A DNA stretch of 64,000 nt from Pseudomonadota bacterium (lineage in GTDB: Bacteria > Pseudomonadota > Gammaproteobacteria > Halothiobacillales > Halothiobacillaceae): positions 150,548 to 214,547 of the forward strand of contig JAJYYE010000012.1 in the NCBI GenBank assembly GCA_021801265.1, read 5' to 3'. This document shows positions 44,702 through 51,892 of this stretch, piece by piece; position 1 is the stretch's first letter, and every line of letters starts with the position of its first letter. The notes beneath the pieces are model-generated. The model worked only from the letters and a program-made list of their open reading frames with translations, had not been told where the DNA came from and ran no database searches. A program made the translations under genes and the position numbers.

Positions 44702-45589
44702 TTAACCAAATCGACCCGTAATATAATCTTCCGTTTCTTTGCGACCAGGATTTGTGAAAATAACATCCGTGTGATCATATTCCACCAATTTACCCAAGTA
44801 CATAAATGCAGTGAAATCAGAAACCCGTGCGGCTTGCTGCATGTTATGCGTGACGATGGCGATGGTGAAATCCGACTTCAACTCATGTACCAGTTCTTCA
44901 ATTTTTGTAGTTGATATGGGATCTAATGCAGATGTCGGTTCATCCAGTAATAAAACTTCTGGTTTAACGGCAATCCCCCGAGCGATACAAAGACGCTGCT
45001 GCTGTCCACCAGATAATGCGGCACCTGATTGATTTAATTTATCTTTTACTTCGGTCCAGAGCGCAGCGCGTTGCAGGGCCCACTCGACCCGCTCGTCAAG
45101 TTCTGATCTTGAGAGGCTCTCATATAACCGAACACCGAATGCAACGTTATCATAAATTGACATAGGGAAAGGTGTGGGCTTTTGAAACACCATACCCACC
45201 TTGGCACGTAACATGTTTACATCAACACTTGAACTTAAGATATTCTGCTCATCGAGCATAATCTCGCCACTGGCCGTTTGGCCTGGGTACAAATCATACA
45301 TTCGGTTAAAAATTCGTAATAAAGTAGATTTCCCGCAACCTGAAGGGCCAATAAAGGCAGTAACCTGTTTATCGGGGATCTGCATCGTGACGTTATGCAG
45401 CGCCTTGAATTTTCCATAGTAGAAGGAAAGATCGTTAATCTTTAATTTTGCCTTTTCAATCTGACGAACCGAATCAATTTTATCTAAAATACCAGTACGC
45501 TCCCCTGATTCCTTGAGCACACCGGCCATTTTAAGGCCAATAGCACGACTATTGGGTTGGGTATCTTCAGTCATAGCGGTTATCATCAT
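44702..45589 (-). CDS. pstB: Phosphate ABC transporter ATP-binding protein
   Basis: ATPase of the high-affinity phosphate importer. Walker A is GPSGCGKST, the ABC signature LSGGQQQR, Walker [12 protein letters not shown], and the switch His in [14 protein letters not shown]. The open frame reaches 45670 and would overlap pstA by 38 bp; ATG codons at 45589, 45586 and 45574 are more plausible, none with a strong ribosome site. The N-terminus is about 40 residues longer than usual PstB before the conserved core. Last gene of pstSCAB here; no phoU follows. Confidence 0.94.
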   Translation of the reverse strand: MMITAMTEDTQPNSRAIGLKMAGVLKESGERTGILDKIDSVRQIEKAKLKINDLSFYYGKFKALHNVTMQIPDKQVTAFIGPSGCGKSTLLRIFNRMYDLYPGQTASGEIMLDEQNILSSSVDVNMLRAKVGMVFQKPTPFPMSIYDNVAFGVRLYESLSRSELDERVEWALQRAALWTEVKDKLNQSGAALSGGQQQRLCIARGIAVKPEVLLLDEPTSALDPISTTKIEELVHELKSDFTIAIVTHNMQQAARVSDFTAFMYLGKLVEYDHTDVIFTNPGRKETEDYITGRFG

Positions 45590-45632
45590 AGGAGAGATTC
45601 TCTTCGTTACAAATTTTTTAGTTACGTAATGA

Positions 45633-46472
45633 TTAGCGCGCGCCATTTCCCTTGAGGGTATAACGCGCAAGAATATTCATGGCTAACACGCTTAGTGTGA
45701 TCAGAAGTGCAGCAGCCCAGGCTAGGTTTTGCCAATCTTCGTAGGGACTCAACGCATACTGATAAATAACCACCGGCATATTTGCAATCGGTTGATTCAT
45801 ATTGCTGGACCAGAATTGATTATTCAACGCCGTAAATAACAAGGGAGCGGTTTCACCCATGATTCTGGCGGTGGCCAGTAGCACACCTGTGATCATACCG
45901 CTGAGCGCGGCCTTGTAAACGATAGATAGGGTCACCGTATAGCGCGGAGCGCCCAATGCCGCAGCCGCTTCTCGTAATTGGACAGGCACCAGCTTGAGCA
46001 TATCTTCTGTTGTACGGACAACCACAGGAATAACCAAAATGGCCAGCGCAATCGCTCCGGCCCACCCGGAAAAATGACCTTGTGGCTCGACTATGAGTGT
46101 ATAAACAAACACACCCACCACAATGGATGGTGCTGAGAGTAGTACATCGTTAACGAATCGAACCGTACTTGAAAATCTACTGTTACCACCGAACTCAGAC
46201 AAGTACGTGCCGGCCATGATACCCACCGGGGTGCCGATTAAAACCGCAAAAAAAGTAATGACCAACGTACCAAAAATCGCATTTAACAAACCACCTGAAG
46301 CTCCTGGCGGTGGTGTCATTTGAGTAAATACAGCCCAGTTTATATATTGAAAACCCTTACTAAATAGGACTGACAAAATCCAAGCCAGCATAAACAAGCC
46401 CAAAGCTGTCACAAACAATGCGGCAACCAGGTTGAAATAATTAATAATTTTACGGATTTGATACTTTGACAT
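45633..46472 (-). CDS. pstA: Phosphate ABC transporter permease PstA
   Basis: One of two membrane subunits of the phosphate importer. Six hydrophobic helices; the permease EAA-type loop is [74 protein letters not shown] is typical of PstA. Length (279) is normal. It lies 12 bp after pstC in the transport operon. Confidence 0.94.
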   Translation of the reverse strand: MSKYQIRKIINYFNLVAALFVTALGLFMLAWILSVLFSKGFQYINWAVFTQMTPPPGASGGLLNAIFGTLVITFFAVLIGTPVGIMAGTYLSEFGGNSRFSSTVRFVNDVLLSAPSIVVGVFVYTLIVEPQGHFSGWAGAIALAILVIPVVVRTTEDMLKLVPVQLREAAAALGAPRYTVTLSIVYKAALSGMITGVLLATARIMGETAPLLFTALNNQFWSSNMNQPIANMPVVIYQYALSPYEDWQNLAWAAALLITLSVLAMNILARYTLKGNGAR

Positions 46473-46484
46473 AATAATTTCTAA

Positions 46485-47468
46485 TTAAGTTTTAGAGCCT
46501 TCCTGCACTTTTTCAAGCCGCAGAAGGAACCATTTAGCGATGGACAAAACAATAAATGTAATAATAAATAATATTAACGCCAAGGCAATAAGTGATGACA
46601 TATGCAAACCGCTGGCTTCATTGAATTCATTCGCCATCGTGGATGCGATGGTAGCACCGGGATAAAACAGCCCGGTATTTAATTCAAGGGAATTACCCAC
46701 CACAAACGCAACCGCCATGGTTTCACCCAAAGCTCGCCCCAAACCCAACATGATGCCGCCGATAACCCCAGCCTTGGTATAAGGCAGAATCACCTTCCAA
46801 ACAACTTCCCATGTGGTTGAACCCATGGCATAGGCTGATTCCTTGAGTTCGGTCGGAACCACCTCGAACATATCCCGCATGACTGAAGCAATAAACGGGA
46901 TAATCATAATTGCCAGCACGACACCTGCCGTAAAAATACTTACCCCAATCGGGGGGCCTTGAAAAAACGGCCCGATCAAAGGGACATTACCCAAGGTATC
47001 CGTCATTAGGGGTTGCATTGTATTTGCGAACCAAGGGGCAAAATAGAACAAACCCCACATGCCATAGATAATTGACGGGACGGCGGCCAGCAACTCAATG
47101 GCAATCCCAACGGGACGTTTCATCCAGTTGGGCGCCATCAGGGTGATGAAAATGGCAATGCCGAAGCTGACGGGAACACCGATAACAATCGCAACAAGAG
47201 AGGTAACCAAGGTACCAACGATCGGCACAAGGGCACCAAATTTTTCGTTAACCACATCCCATTCAGAATGATAGAAAAAACCAAAGCCAAAGTGAGCGAA
47301 TGTCGGCCAGGCCTCTTTCAGCAGCAGCAGCATGATGCCGAATAAAACGGCCAGAACCATTGCCGCAAAGAAAAACGCCGTGCCTCTAAAAACCTTATCA
47401 CCAAGCACGCCACTATTTTGCGCTCGTTTGGCAAGCTTGGCTGGGCCATTCTCAAGTGTTATCATCAT
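46485..47468 (-). CDS. pstC: Phosphate ABC transporter permease PstC
   Basis: Second membrane subunit of the phosphate importer. Recognised by LVPIVGTLVTSLVAIVIGVPVSFGIA, ELLAAVPSIIYGMWGLF and the permease loop LKESAYAMGSTTWEVVWKVILPYTKAGVIGG; the latter precedes ALGETMAV. Length (327) fits. It is separated from pstS by a 141-bp gap containing a strong hairpin. Confidence 0.94.
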   Translation of the reverse strand: MMITLENGPAKLAKRAQNSGVLGDKVFRGTAFFFAAMVLAVLFGIMLLLLKEAWPTFAHFGFGFFYHSEWDVVNEKFGALVPIVGTLVTSLVAIVIGVPVSFGIAIFITLMAPNWMKRPVGIAIELLAAVPSIIYGMWGLFYFAPWFANTMQPLMTDTLGNVPLIGPFFQGPPIGVSIFTAGVVLAIMIIPFIASVMRDMFEVVPTELKESAYAMGSTTWEVVWKVILPYTKAGVIGGIMLGLGRALGETMAVAFVVGNSLELNTGLFYPGATIASTMANEFNEASGLHMSSLIALALILFIITFIVLSIAKWFLLRLEKVQEGSKT

Positions 47469-47559
47469 CTAATGCCTTAAATTCAGTTGCTTAGAGTTAT
47501 TGCCTGCTAAATTATGAGTCATTAACAATAAGTCTAAGCAGTCATTGTGACATGAGCAT

Positions 47560-47584
47560 GAGGCCGAGTGAAACACTCGGCCTC
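47560..47584 (-). promoter_or_regulatory. Intergenic hairpin between pstS and pstC
   Basis: Perfect 11-bp stem GAGGCCGAGTG/CACTCGGCCTC with AAA loop, 26 nt after the pstS stop, with no T-run. This position and shape fit a partial terminator or 3'-end stabiliser that lets pstS exceed the permease genes in expression. Confidence 0.6.
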
Positions 47585-47609
47585 AAAGGTTCATTCGCTT
47601 TTGCGATAA

Positions 47610-48647
47610 TTACATTTTGATTTTTTCAGCCCAAGAAGCTTCAATCATCTGCGCAACATCAGCTGGGATTGGGATGTAGTGCAGCTCTTCTGCCGCAGCT
47701 TGGCCATTTGCCATGCTCCATTTGAAGAAATCAAGTACCGCTTTGACTTCGGCAGGTTTTTCTGGATTGGTGTGGACAATGGCAAAAGTAGAACCAGTGA
47801 TTGGCCAGCTATCGTCACCCGACTGGTTGGTCAGAACCACGCGGAAACCTGGGGTGCCTTTCCAATCCGCATGGGATGCTGCTGCGCCGAATGACTTCAT
47901 GGTGGGTGCAACACGCTTGCCCGCGCTGTTCATCATGTCCATGTAAGGCAGCTTGTTTTGCAACGCATAAGCGTACTCAACATAACCGATTGATCCTTTG
48001 ATACGATCGGTGTAAGACGCAACGCCTTCATTACCTTTGCCACCCAAGTTGCCTTTGGACAGCCAGTTAACGGTTGTGCCTTCGCCAACCTTCTCTTTCC
48101 ACTCTGGGCTTACTTTAGCCAAGTAGTTTGTGAAAATCGCGGTGGTACCTGAAGCATCTGAACGATGCACCACGGTGATGACCATATCCGGCAGTTTCAT
48201 AGATGGGTTCAACTTCGCCAAAGCTTCATCGTTCCACTTGGTGATTTTGCCCATCATGATGTCCGCCAACACGGGACCAGTGATGGTCATTTCGCCTTGT
48301 TTGTTGCCAGGGATATTGGCAACAACGACGATACCCCCCATGATCAATGGCCATTGTGTCAGGCCATTTTTCTCAAGGTCTTCAACCGACAGTGGGGCAT
48401 CCGAGGCACCAAAGTTGACTGTTTTAGCAATAACTTGCTTGATACCAGCACCTGAACCAACGGATTGATAGTTAACTTCGACGCCTTTCTCTTTGTTGTA
48501 CGCTGTTGCCCACTTAGAGATAATTGGGTAGGCAAAAGATGAACCGGCACCCGTGATTTTGGTGACTTCTTCAGCTTGAGCTGAAATAGAGAACGCGGCT
48601 GCAGCAGCAATCATCGCGCTAGTGATCAACTTCTTATTCAATTTCAT
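47610..48647 (-). CDS. pstS: Phosphate-binding periplasmic protein PstS
   Basis: Binds phosphate in the periplasm and delivers it to PstCA. The signal peptide is about residues 1-25. TGAGSSFAYPIISKWATAYNK at the mature start, VGSGAGIKQVIAKTVNFGASDAPL and HRSDASGTTAIFTNYL are the phosphate-loop signatures. The ATG at 48647 has GGAG nine nt upstream; an ATG three codons earlier sits too close to that site. Preceded by a Pho-box-like repeat. Confidence 0.95.
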   Translation of the reverse strand: MKLNKKLITSAMIAAAAAFSISAQAEEVTKITGAGSSFAYPIISKWATAYNKEKGVEVNYQSVGSGAGIKQVIAKTVNFGASDAPLSVEDLEKNGLTQWPLIMGGIVVVANIPGNKQGEMTITGPVLADIMMGKITKWNDEALAKLNPSMKLPDMVITVVHRSDASGTTAIFTNYLAKVSPEWKEKVGEGTTVNWLSKGNLGGKGNEGVASYTDRIKGSIGYVEYAYALQNKLPYMDMMNSAGKRVAPTMKSFGAAASHADWKGTPGFRVVLTNQSGDDSWPITGSTFAIVHTNPEKPAEVKAVLDFFKWSMANGQAAAEELHYIPIPADVAQMIEASWAEKIKM

Positions 48648-48730
48648 CAGAAACATCTCCAGAACAGTTTTGGTTTGGAAGCATTAGCCGCGCCTAAGCA
48701 CAGACTGACCGAAGTATCGCAATCCAAAAA

Positions 48731-48769
48731 TGACACTTCATGACAAAAATATGAATTTTTTGTGACAGT
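48731..48769 (-). promoter_or_regulatory. Pho-box-like direct repeats upstream of pstS
   Basis: On the minus strand the order is CTGTCAC-4-AATTCAT-4-TTGTCAT, three units spaced 11 nt, then a further TGTCAT one base out of phase. The PhoB box is two CTGTCAT-like heptamers 11 nt apart, so one or two PhoB dimers could bind. The last unit lies about 85 nt before the pstS start. phoB/phoR are not in the window. Confidence 0.65.
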
Positions 48770-49009
48770 GGTAATTTACTTATCCCCCAGTCCGCCGCAT
48801 TTTAATTTTTCACCATAGTGCGCGCGCGTTGGGCCTAGCGTCAAATAAATCGCCGGTATCTTCTATCCGCTGAGGGTTATAAAAAACGCCTATTAAACCC
48901 ATGAAATAAAATATATTTTTGCTTTCAGGCGGAACACGCCAGCGCCAGTCCCGATTAAGGCACTCATCGCAGACAGCAATTCTGCCTCAAAAAATAAGCA
49001 AATTCCTGG

Positions 49010-49037
49010 TTGACAACGCCCCATTATTATCAATAAT
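49010..49037 (+). promoter_or_regulatory. Strong sigma70-type promoter of the flavin module
   Basis: TTGACA (49010-49015, perfect) with a 16-bp spacer and AATAAT (49032-49037, five of six). Transcription would begin near 49044, so upstream start codons of the downstream frame (48919, 49036) cannot be used. Confidence 0.65.
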
Positions 49038-49050
49038 GCGAATTATTCTC
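49032..49050 (+). promoter_or_regulatory. Candidate Fur box overlapping the -10 element
   Basis: AATAATGCGAATTATTCTC matches 14 of 19 positions of the Fur consensus and contains the inverted pair AATAAT/ATTATT. It overlaps the -10 element, where a bound repressor would block transcription. Iron control is an inference. Confidence 0.4.
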
Positions 49051-49083
49051 GTTGGTGTTTGTTTTATTTCATGGGTAATGACT

Positions 49084-50052
49084 ATGCAGACTTTGAATCG
49101 TTCGTCTATTTTTGGTGCGGCCTCATTAGGTTTTATGGCTTTTTTTTCTCCGCCTTTGATTGATCGTGCCGAGGCGGATGAAAATCTCTTTGGTTATGTA
49201 TTAGGCGCCGAAACCTTGCCAAAAGGCGCCTCCGAGATGTATTTATGGGCTACCCATCGCTGGGATAAAGGTCAAGGCACGTATAGCGCGTACGATACCG
49301 AGCTTGAGTATGAGTATGGCGTGACTTCGCGCTTTACCGCATCACTTGCCTTGCTCGGGCAATTCATCAATACCAGTGGATTAGTGATTGATGCGTACTT
49401 GCCCGGAGCCGAAAGCTATGGTCTTAAATTCTCGGGGATTGAAGGCAAGGCAAAATATAATTTCCTCGCGCCCGCGCTTGATCCGATTGGCTTATCGATG
49501 ATGTTTGAGCTGCATCATTCCATCCTGGATTCGCATTCTGGCCTCGATAAGGACACGACTTCGGCAGTCACCAGTCTGCAATTACAAAAATATTTTCTTG
49601 ACGGCCAATTAGTCACCGTGGGGAACTTAGGTTTAGAGGCCACCTATGCGGACCGCGCACCACTCAATGCGGCGACTCAGTCGAGCGCAGATATTGCCAT
49701 GCAGAATTTAACCGGCGACCCCAGCGCAACATTTGAATGGCCGACCGACCCAGAAATGGAAATTGAGCTCACTACTGGCGCGGGCTTATCGTACCGGTTT
49801 GCCCCTAACTGGTATGTTGGTGCTGAAACGCAATATCAATCCGAATTTGAAACCCAGGTTGGTCAAGAGCGTTACAGCTGGTTTGCCGGCCCAACTTTGC
49901 ATTACGGTGGAAACAAGTGGTGGGCAACGCTGACCTTTTTCAAGCAATTAAAGGGAGGGCGCGAGCAATATATTAATCAAGCGGACACCAATTTGCACTT
50001 GATTGAGAAAACCAAAAACGAACTTCGCCTGAAAGTCGGTTACAACTTCTGA
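49084..50052 (+). CDS. Outer-membrane beta-barrel candidate (DUF6662-like)
   Basis: A 322-residue secreted protein. The ATG at 49084 has GGG eight nt upstream and lies after the predicted transcription start. A signal peptide ends near RAEA. The mature part has alternating beta-strand pattern with aromatic belts (MYLWATHRWDKGQGTYSAYDTELEYEYGV) and ends KVGYNF with a terminal Phe, the classical outer-membrane barrel signature. I associate it with DUF6662-type proteins from memory. It heads a run with an FMN-binding protein 10 bp downstream, ApbE and a membrane protein, so it may be the outer-membrane part of a flavin electron-transfer or iron-related system. Confidence 0.65.
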   Translation: MQTLNRSSIFGAASLGFMAFFSPPLIDRAEADENLFGYVLGAETLPKGASEMYLWATHRWDKGQGTYSAYDTELEYEYGVTSRFTASLALLGQFINTSGLVIDAYLPGAESYGLKFSGIEGKAKYNFLAPALDPIGLSMMFELHHSILDSHSGLDKDTTSAVTSLQLQKYFLDGQLVTVGNLGLEATYADRAPLNAATQSSADIAMQNLTGDPSATFEWPTDPEMEIELTTGAGLSYRFAPNWYVGAETQYQSEFETQVGQERYSWFAGPTLHYGGNKWWATLTFFKQLKGGREQYINQADTNLHLIEKTKNELRLKVGYNF

Positions 50053-50062
50053 GGATAAAACC

Positions 50063-50614
50063 ATGCGCCATGCCCCACTTTTAGTGATAGCGCCGCTGGT
50101 GATACCGGTAGCGCAGGCCACGGAATATTTCGATACCGCTGGCGCGCAGAAGGCGCTGTTTCCTTCGGCCACCACTTTTGTGGACGCAAAAGTCCATTTA
50201 ACGTCAGACCAGCGCGACAAAATCAAGGAACGTTCTGATGTCAAGCAACGCTGGGATGAGCAACCGGTGTGGCGGGTTGAAAAGGAGGGACAGTTTGTCG
50301 GCTGGTATGTCGAAGATCGCGTCATCGGCAAACACGAATTTATCCGCTACGCCGCTGCGCTGTCGCCGGATGGCCGGGTGCTCGGTATCGAAATTATGGA
50401 ATACCTTGAAACCTATGGCGATCAGATTCGCCAAGCCGATTGGCGCGGGCAGTTTTTGGGAAAAACCGCGCAAAGCACCCTTGATTTGGGTGAAGACATC
50501 AAAAACATCAGTGGCGCGACCTTATCGTGTCGCAATATCACCAACGGCGTAAAGCGCTTGCTCGCTTTGCAGCAGGTGGCGCTCACCAAACCCGCCGCAG
50601 CCGAAGTGAAATAA
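50063..50614 (+). CDS. Secreted FMN-binding domain protein (flavinylation substrate)
   Basis: A 183-residue exported protein with signal peptide (about 1-19) and an FMN-binding domain of the RnfG/NqrC/NosR type. The covalent attachment motif is seen as DIKNISGATLSCRN: the S-G-A-T sequence places FMN on Thr153 via a phosphodiester bond made by ApbE. GAGG lies before the ATG. ApbE follows directly (14 bp), the usual signature of a dedicated modification pair. It should carry electrons in the periplasm. Its small size and lack of extra domains mean its partners must be other proteins of the run. Confidence 0.85.
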   Translation: MRHAPLLVIAPLVIPVAQATEYFDTAGAQKALFPSATTFVDAKVHLTSDQRDKIKERSDVKQRWDEQPVWRVEKEGQFVGWYVEDRVIGKHEFIRYAAALSPDGRVLGIEIMEYLETYGDQIRQADWRGQFLGKTAQSTLDLGEDIKNISGATLSCRNITNGVKRLLALQQVALTKPAAAEVK

Positions 50615-50628
50615 GTGGAGCCCGTCTG

Positions 50629-51453
50629 ATGCAGATTTGTCGTATGCGCCCTGCTCTGGGTACATTTGTTGAAATCGCTGCGTCGGCCAATCTCTCACGA
50701 GCATACATTGAACACGTGGTGGATGCGGCCTACGCGGACATGGCATTGGTTGAAAAACTCATGAGCTTTCACGATGTCAACAGTGAGTTATCGCAATTAA
50801 ATCGCTCGCGCAGCCCCTTAACCATTCACCCATGGACCGCACGTGTGCTGCGTTTTGCGCAACACATGGCGCGTGCCAGTGCACACCGATTCAACCCGAC
50901 AGTCGGTGGTTTATTGGTGGAGGGGGGCCACCTCCCTGATCATGGGCAGGCATTTATTGCTTCAGGAAGCGCCGATGATATTGAGTTGATTGGCTTATCG
51001 ATTCGCCGCCGCCGTGCGGTGCTGATTACTTTAGATGGCATTGCCAAAGGCTGGGCGGTAGATCGAGCGATTGCGCGATTGCGGGGCGGTGGTATCACGC
51101 AGGCGGTGGTGAATGCCGGCGGCGATTGGCGATGTTTTGGTGCGCCGCAAATCATTCGACAATCCATTGAATTGGGTGGTGCGGTATTAGGGCAACTCGA
51201 ACACGGTGCCTGTGCGACATCGGCGGCAGGGCTGGATGCGACGCGCTTTTCGGCGCAATTAGTCAACGATATGAATGTCGTTTTAGCGGGCCATTGGACG
51301 GTCATCGCCCCGCAGGCATGGCGCGCCGATGCACTCACCAAGGTCGCGGCGGTGGCCGCAGCCGAAACAGCAGCCGATTGGGTGACGCGTTTAGGCGGGC
51401 AGTTAATCACCCCTCCCGCGCAGCCAAGGGAGCGCTTCACCCATGCTGGCTAA
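50629..51453 (+). CDS. apbE: FAD:protein FMN transferase
   Basis: Transfers FMN from FAD to a threonine of a target protein in the periplasm, needing Mg2+. Motifs: MRPALGTFVEI near the start, TLDGIAKGWAVDRAI (LDxGGIAKG-type), VNAGGDWRCFG, and ADALTKVA at the C-terminus. The open frame extends upstream into the FMN-binding gene, but ATG 50629 has GGAG eight nt upstream and gives 274 residues. No obvious signal peptide or lipobox is visible, which is unusual for a periplasmic enzyme and leaves its location uncertain. It overlaps the next gene by 11 bp. Confidence 0.88.
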   Translation: MQICRMRPALGTFVEIAASANLSRAYIEHVVDAAYADMALVEKLMSFHDVNSELSQLNRSRSPLTIHPWTARVLRFAQHMARASAHRFNPTVGGLLVEGGHLPDHGQAFIASGSADDIELIGLSIRRRRAVLITLDGIAKGWAVDRAIARLRGGGITQAVVNAGGDWRCFGAPQIIRQSIELGGAVLGQLEHGACATSAAGLDATRFSAQLVNDMNVVLAGHWTVIAPQAWRADALTKVAAVAAAETAADWVTRLGGQLITPPAQPRERFTHAG

Positions 51454-51892
51454 ATTTCGCCAACAAGGTTATCCCGTATTTTTTGCGCCGCTATTGATGG
51501 GAGGTTTTGCGGTCAGCATTGCCACGGGCCTGGCGATGGTGCCATTACTGCTCACGTTTCAATGGGGACTGGATCTGCCGTGGACGCCATCCGGCCTCAC
51601 GCGTACCGCGTTAACTGCTGTACACGTCGGCGGCGGTTTGCTGTTGATTTCGCTGATTGGCGCGGTGTGGATGGTGCACGCGCGAGCGGGATGGTTGCGG
51701 CAAGAACGGCAAATCTCCGGCGTGGGCATGCTATTGATGATTGGCCTGCTGCTGCTTTCCACGCCACTCATCTTATATGTGAGCTTTGAACCCAGCTTGC
51801 CGTGGATGACCACCGCGCATACGCTGGCCGGATTACTCCTTCCCGTGTTACTCGGGATTCATGTCATCCGCCGACACAATCGCACGCGTTGA
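51443..51892 (+). CDS. Four-helix membrane protein, candidate b-type cytochrome of the flavin module
   Basis: A 149-residue protein with four hydrophobic helices (about 11-34, 58-79, 93-113, 124-142). Histidines fall in pairs on helices two and four: His61 and His79, His126 and His140. Two His on each of two helices is the layout used for two stacked haem b groups in cytochrome b561-like and DUF4405-type proteins. It is coupled to apbE (11-bp overlap). I infer that it passes quinol electrons to the flavoprotein. The PepSY/DUF4405 relation is not proven. Its 3' end overlaps the opposite-strand mscS gene by 45 bp. Confidence 0.6.
   Translation: MLAKFRQQGYPVFFAPLLMGGFAVSIATGLAMVPLLLTFQWGLDLPWTPSGLTRTALTAVHVGGGLLLISLIGAVWMVHARAGWLRQERQISGVGMLLMIGLLLLSTPLILYVSFEPSLPWMTTAHTLAGLLLPVLLGIHVIRRHNRTR

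Noticed and set aside
48919-49083. Long N-terminal extension of the barrel gene
   Set aside because: The predicted promoter (49010-49037) lies inside it, so it cannot be translated from that promoter, and it would precede the signal peptide.
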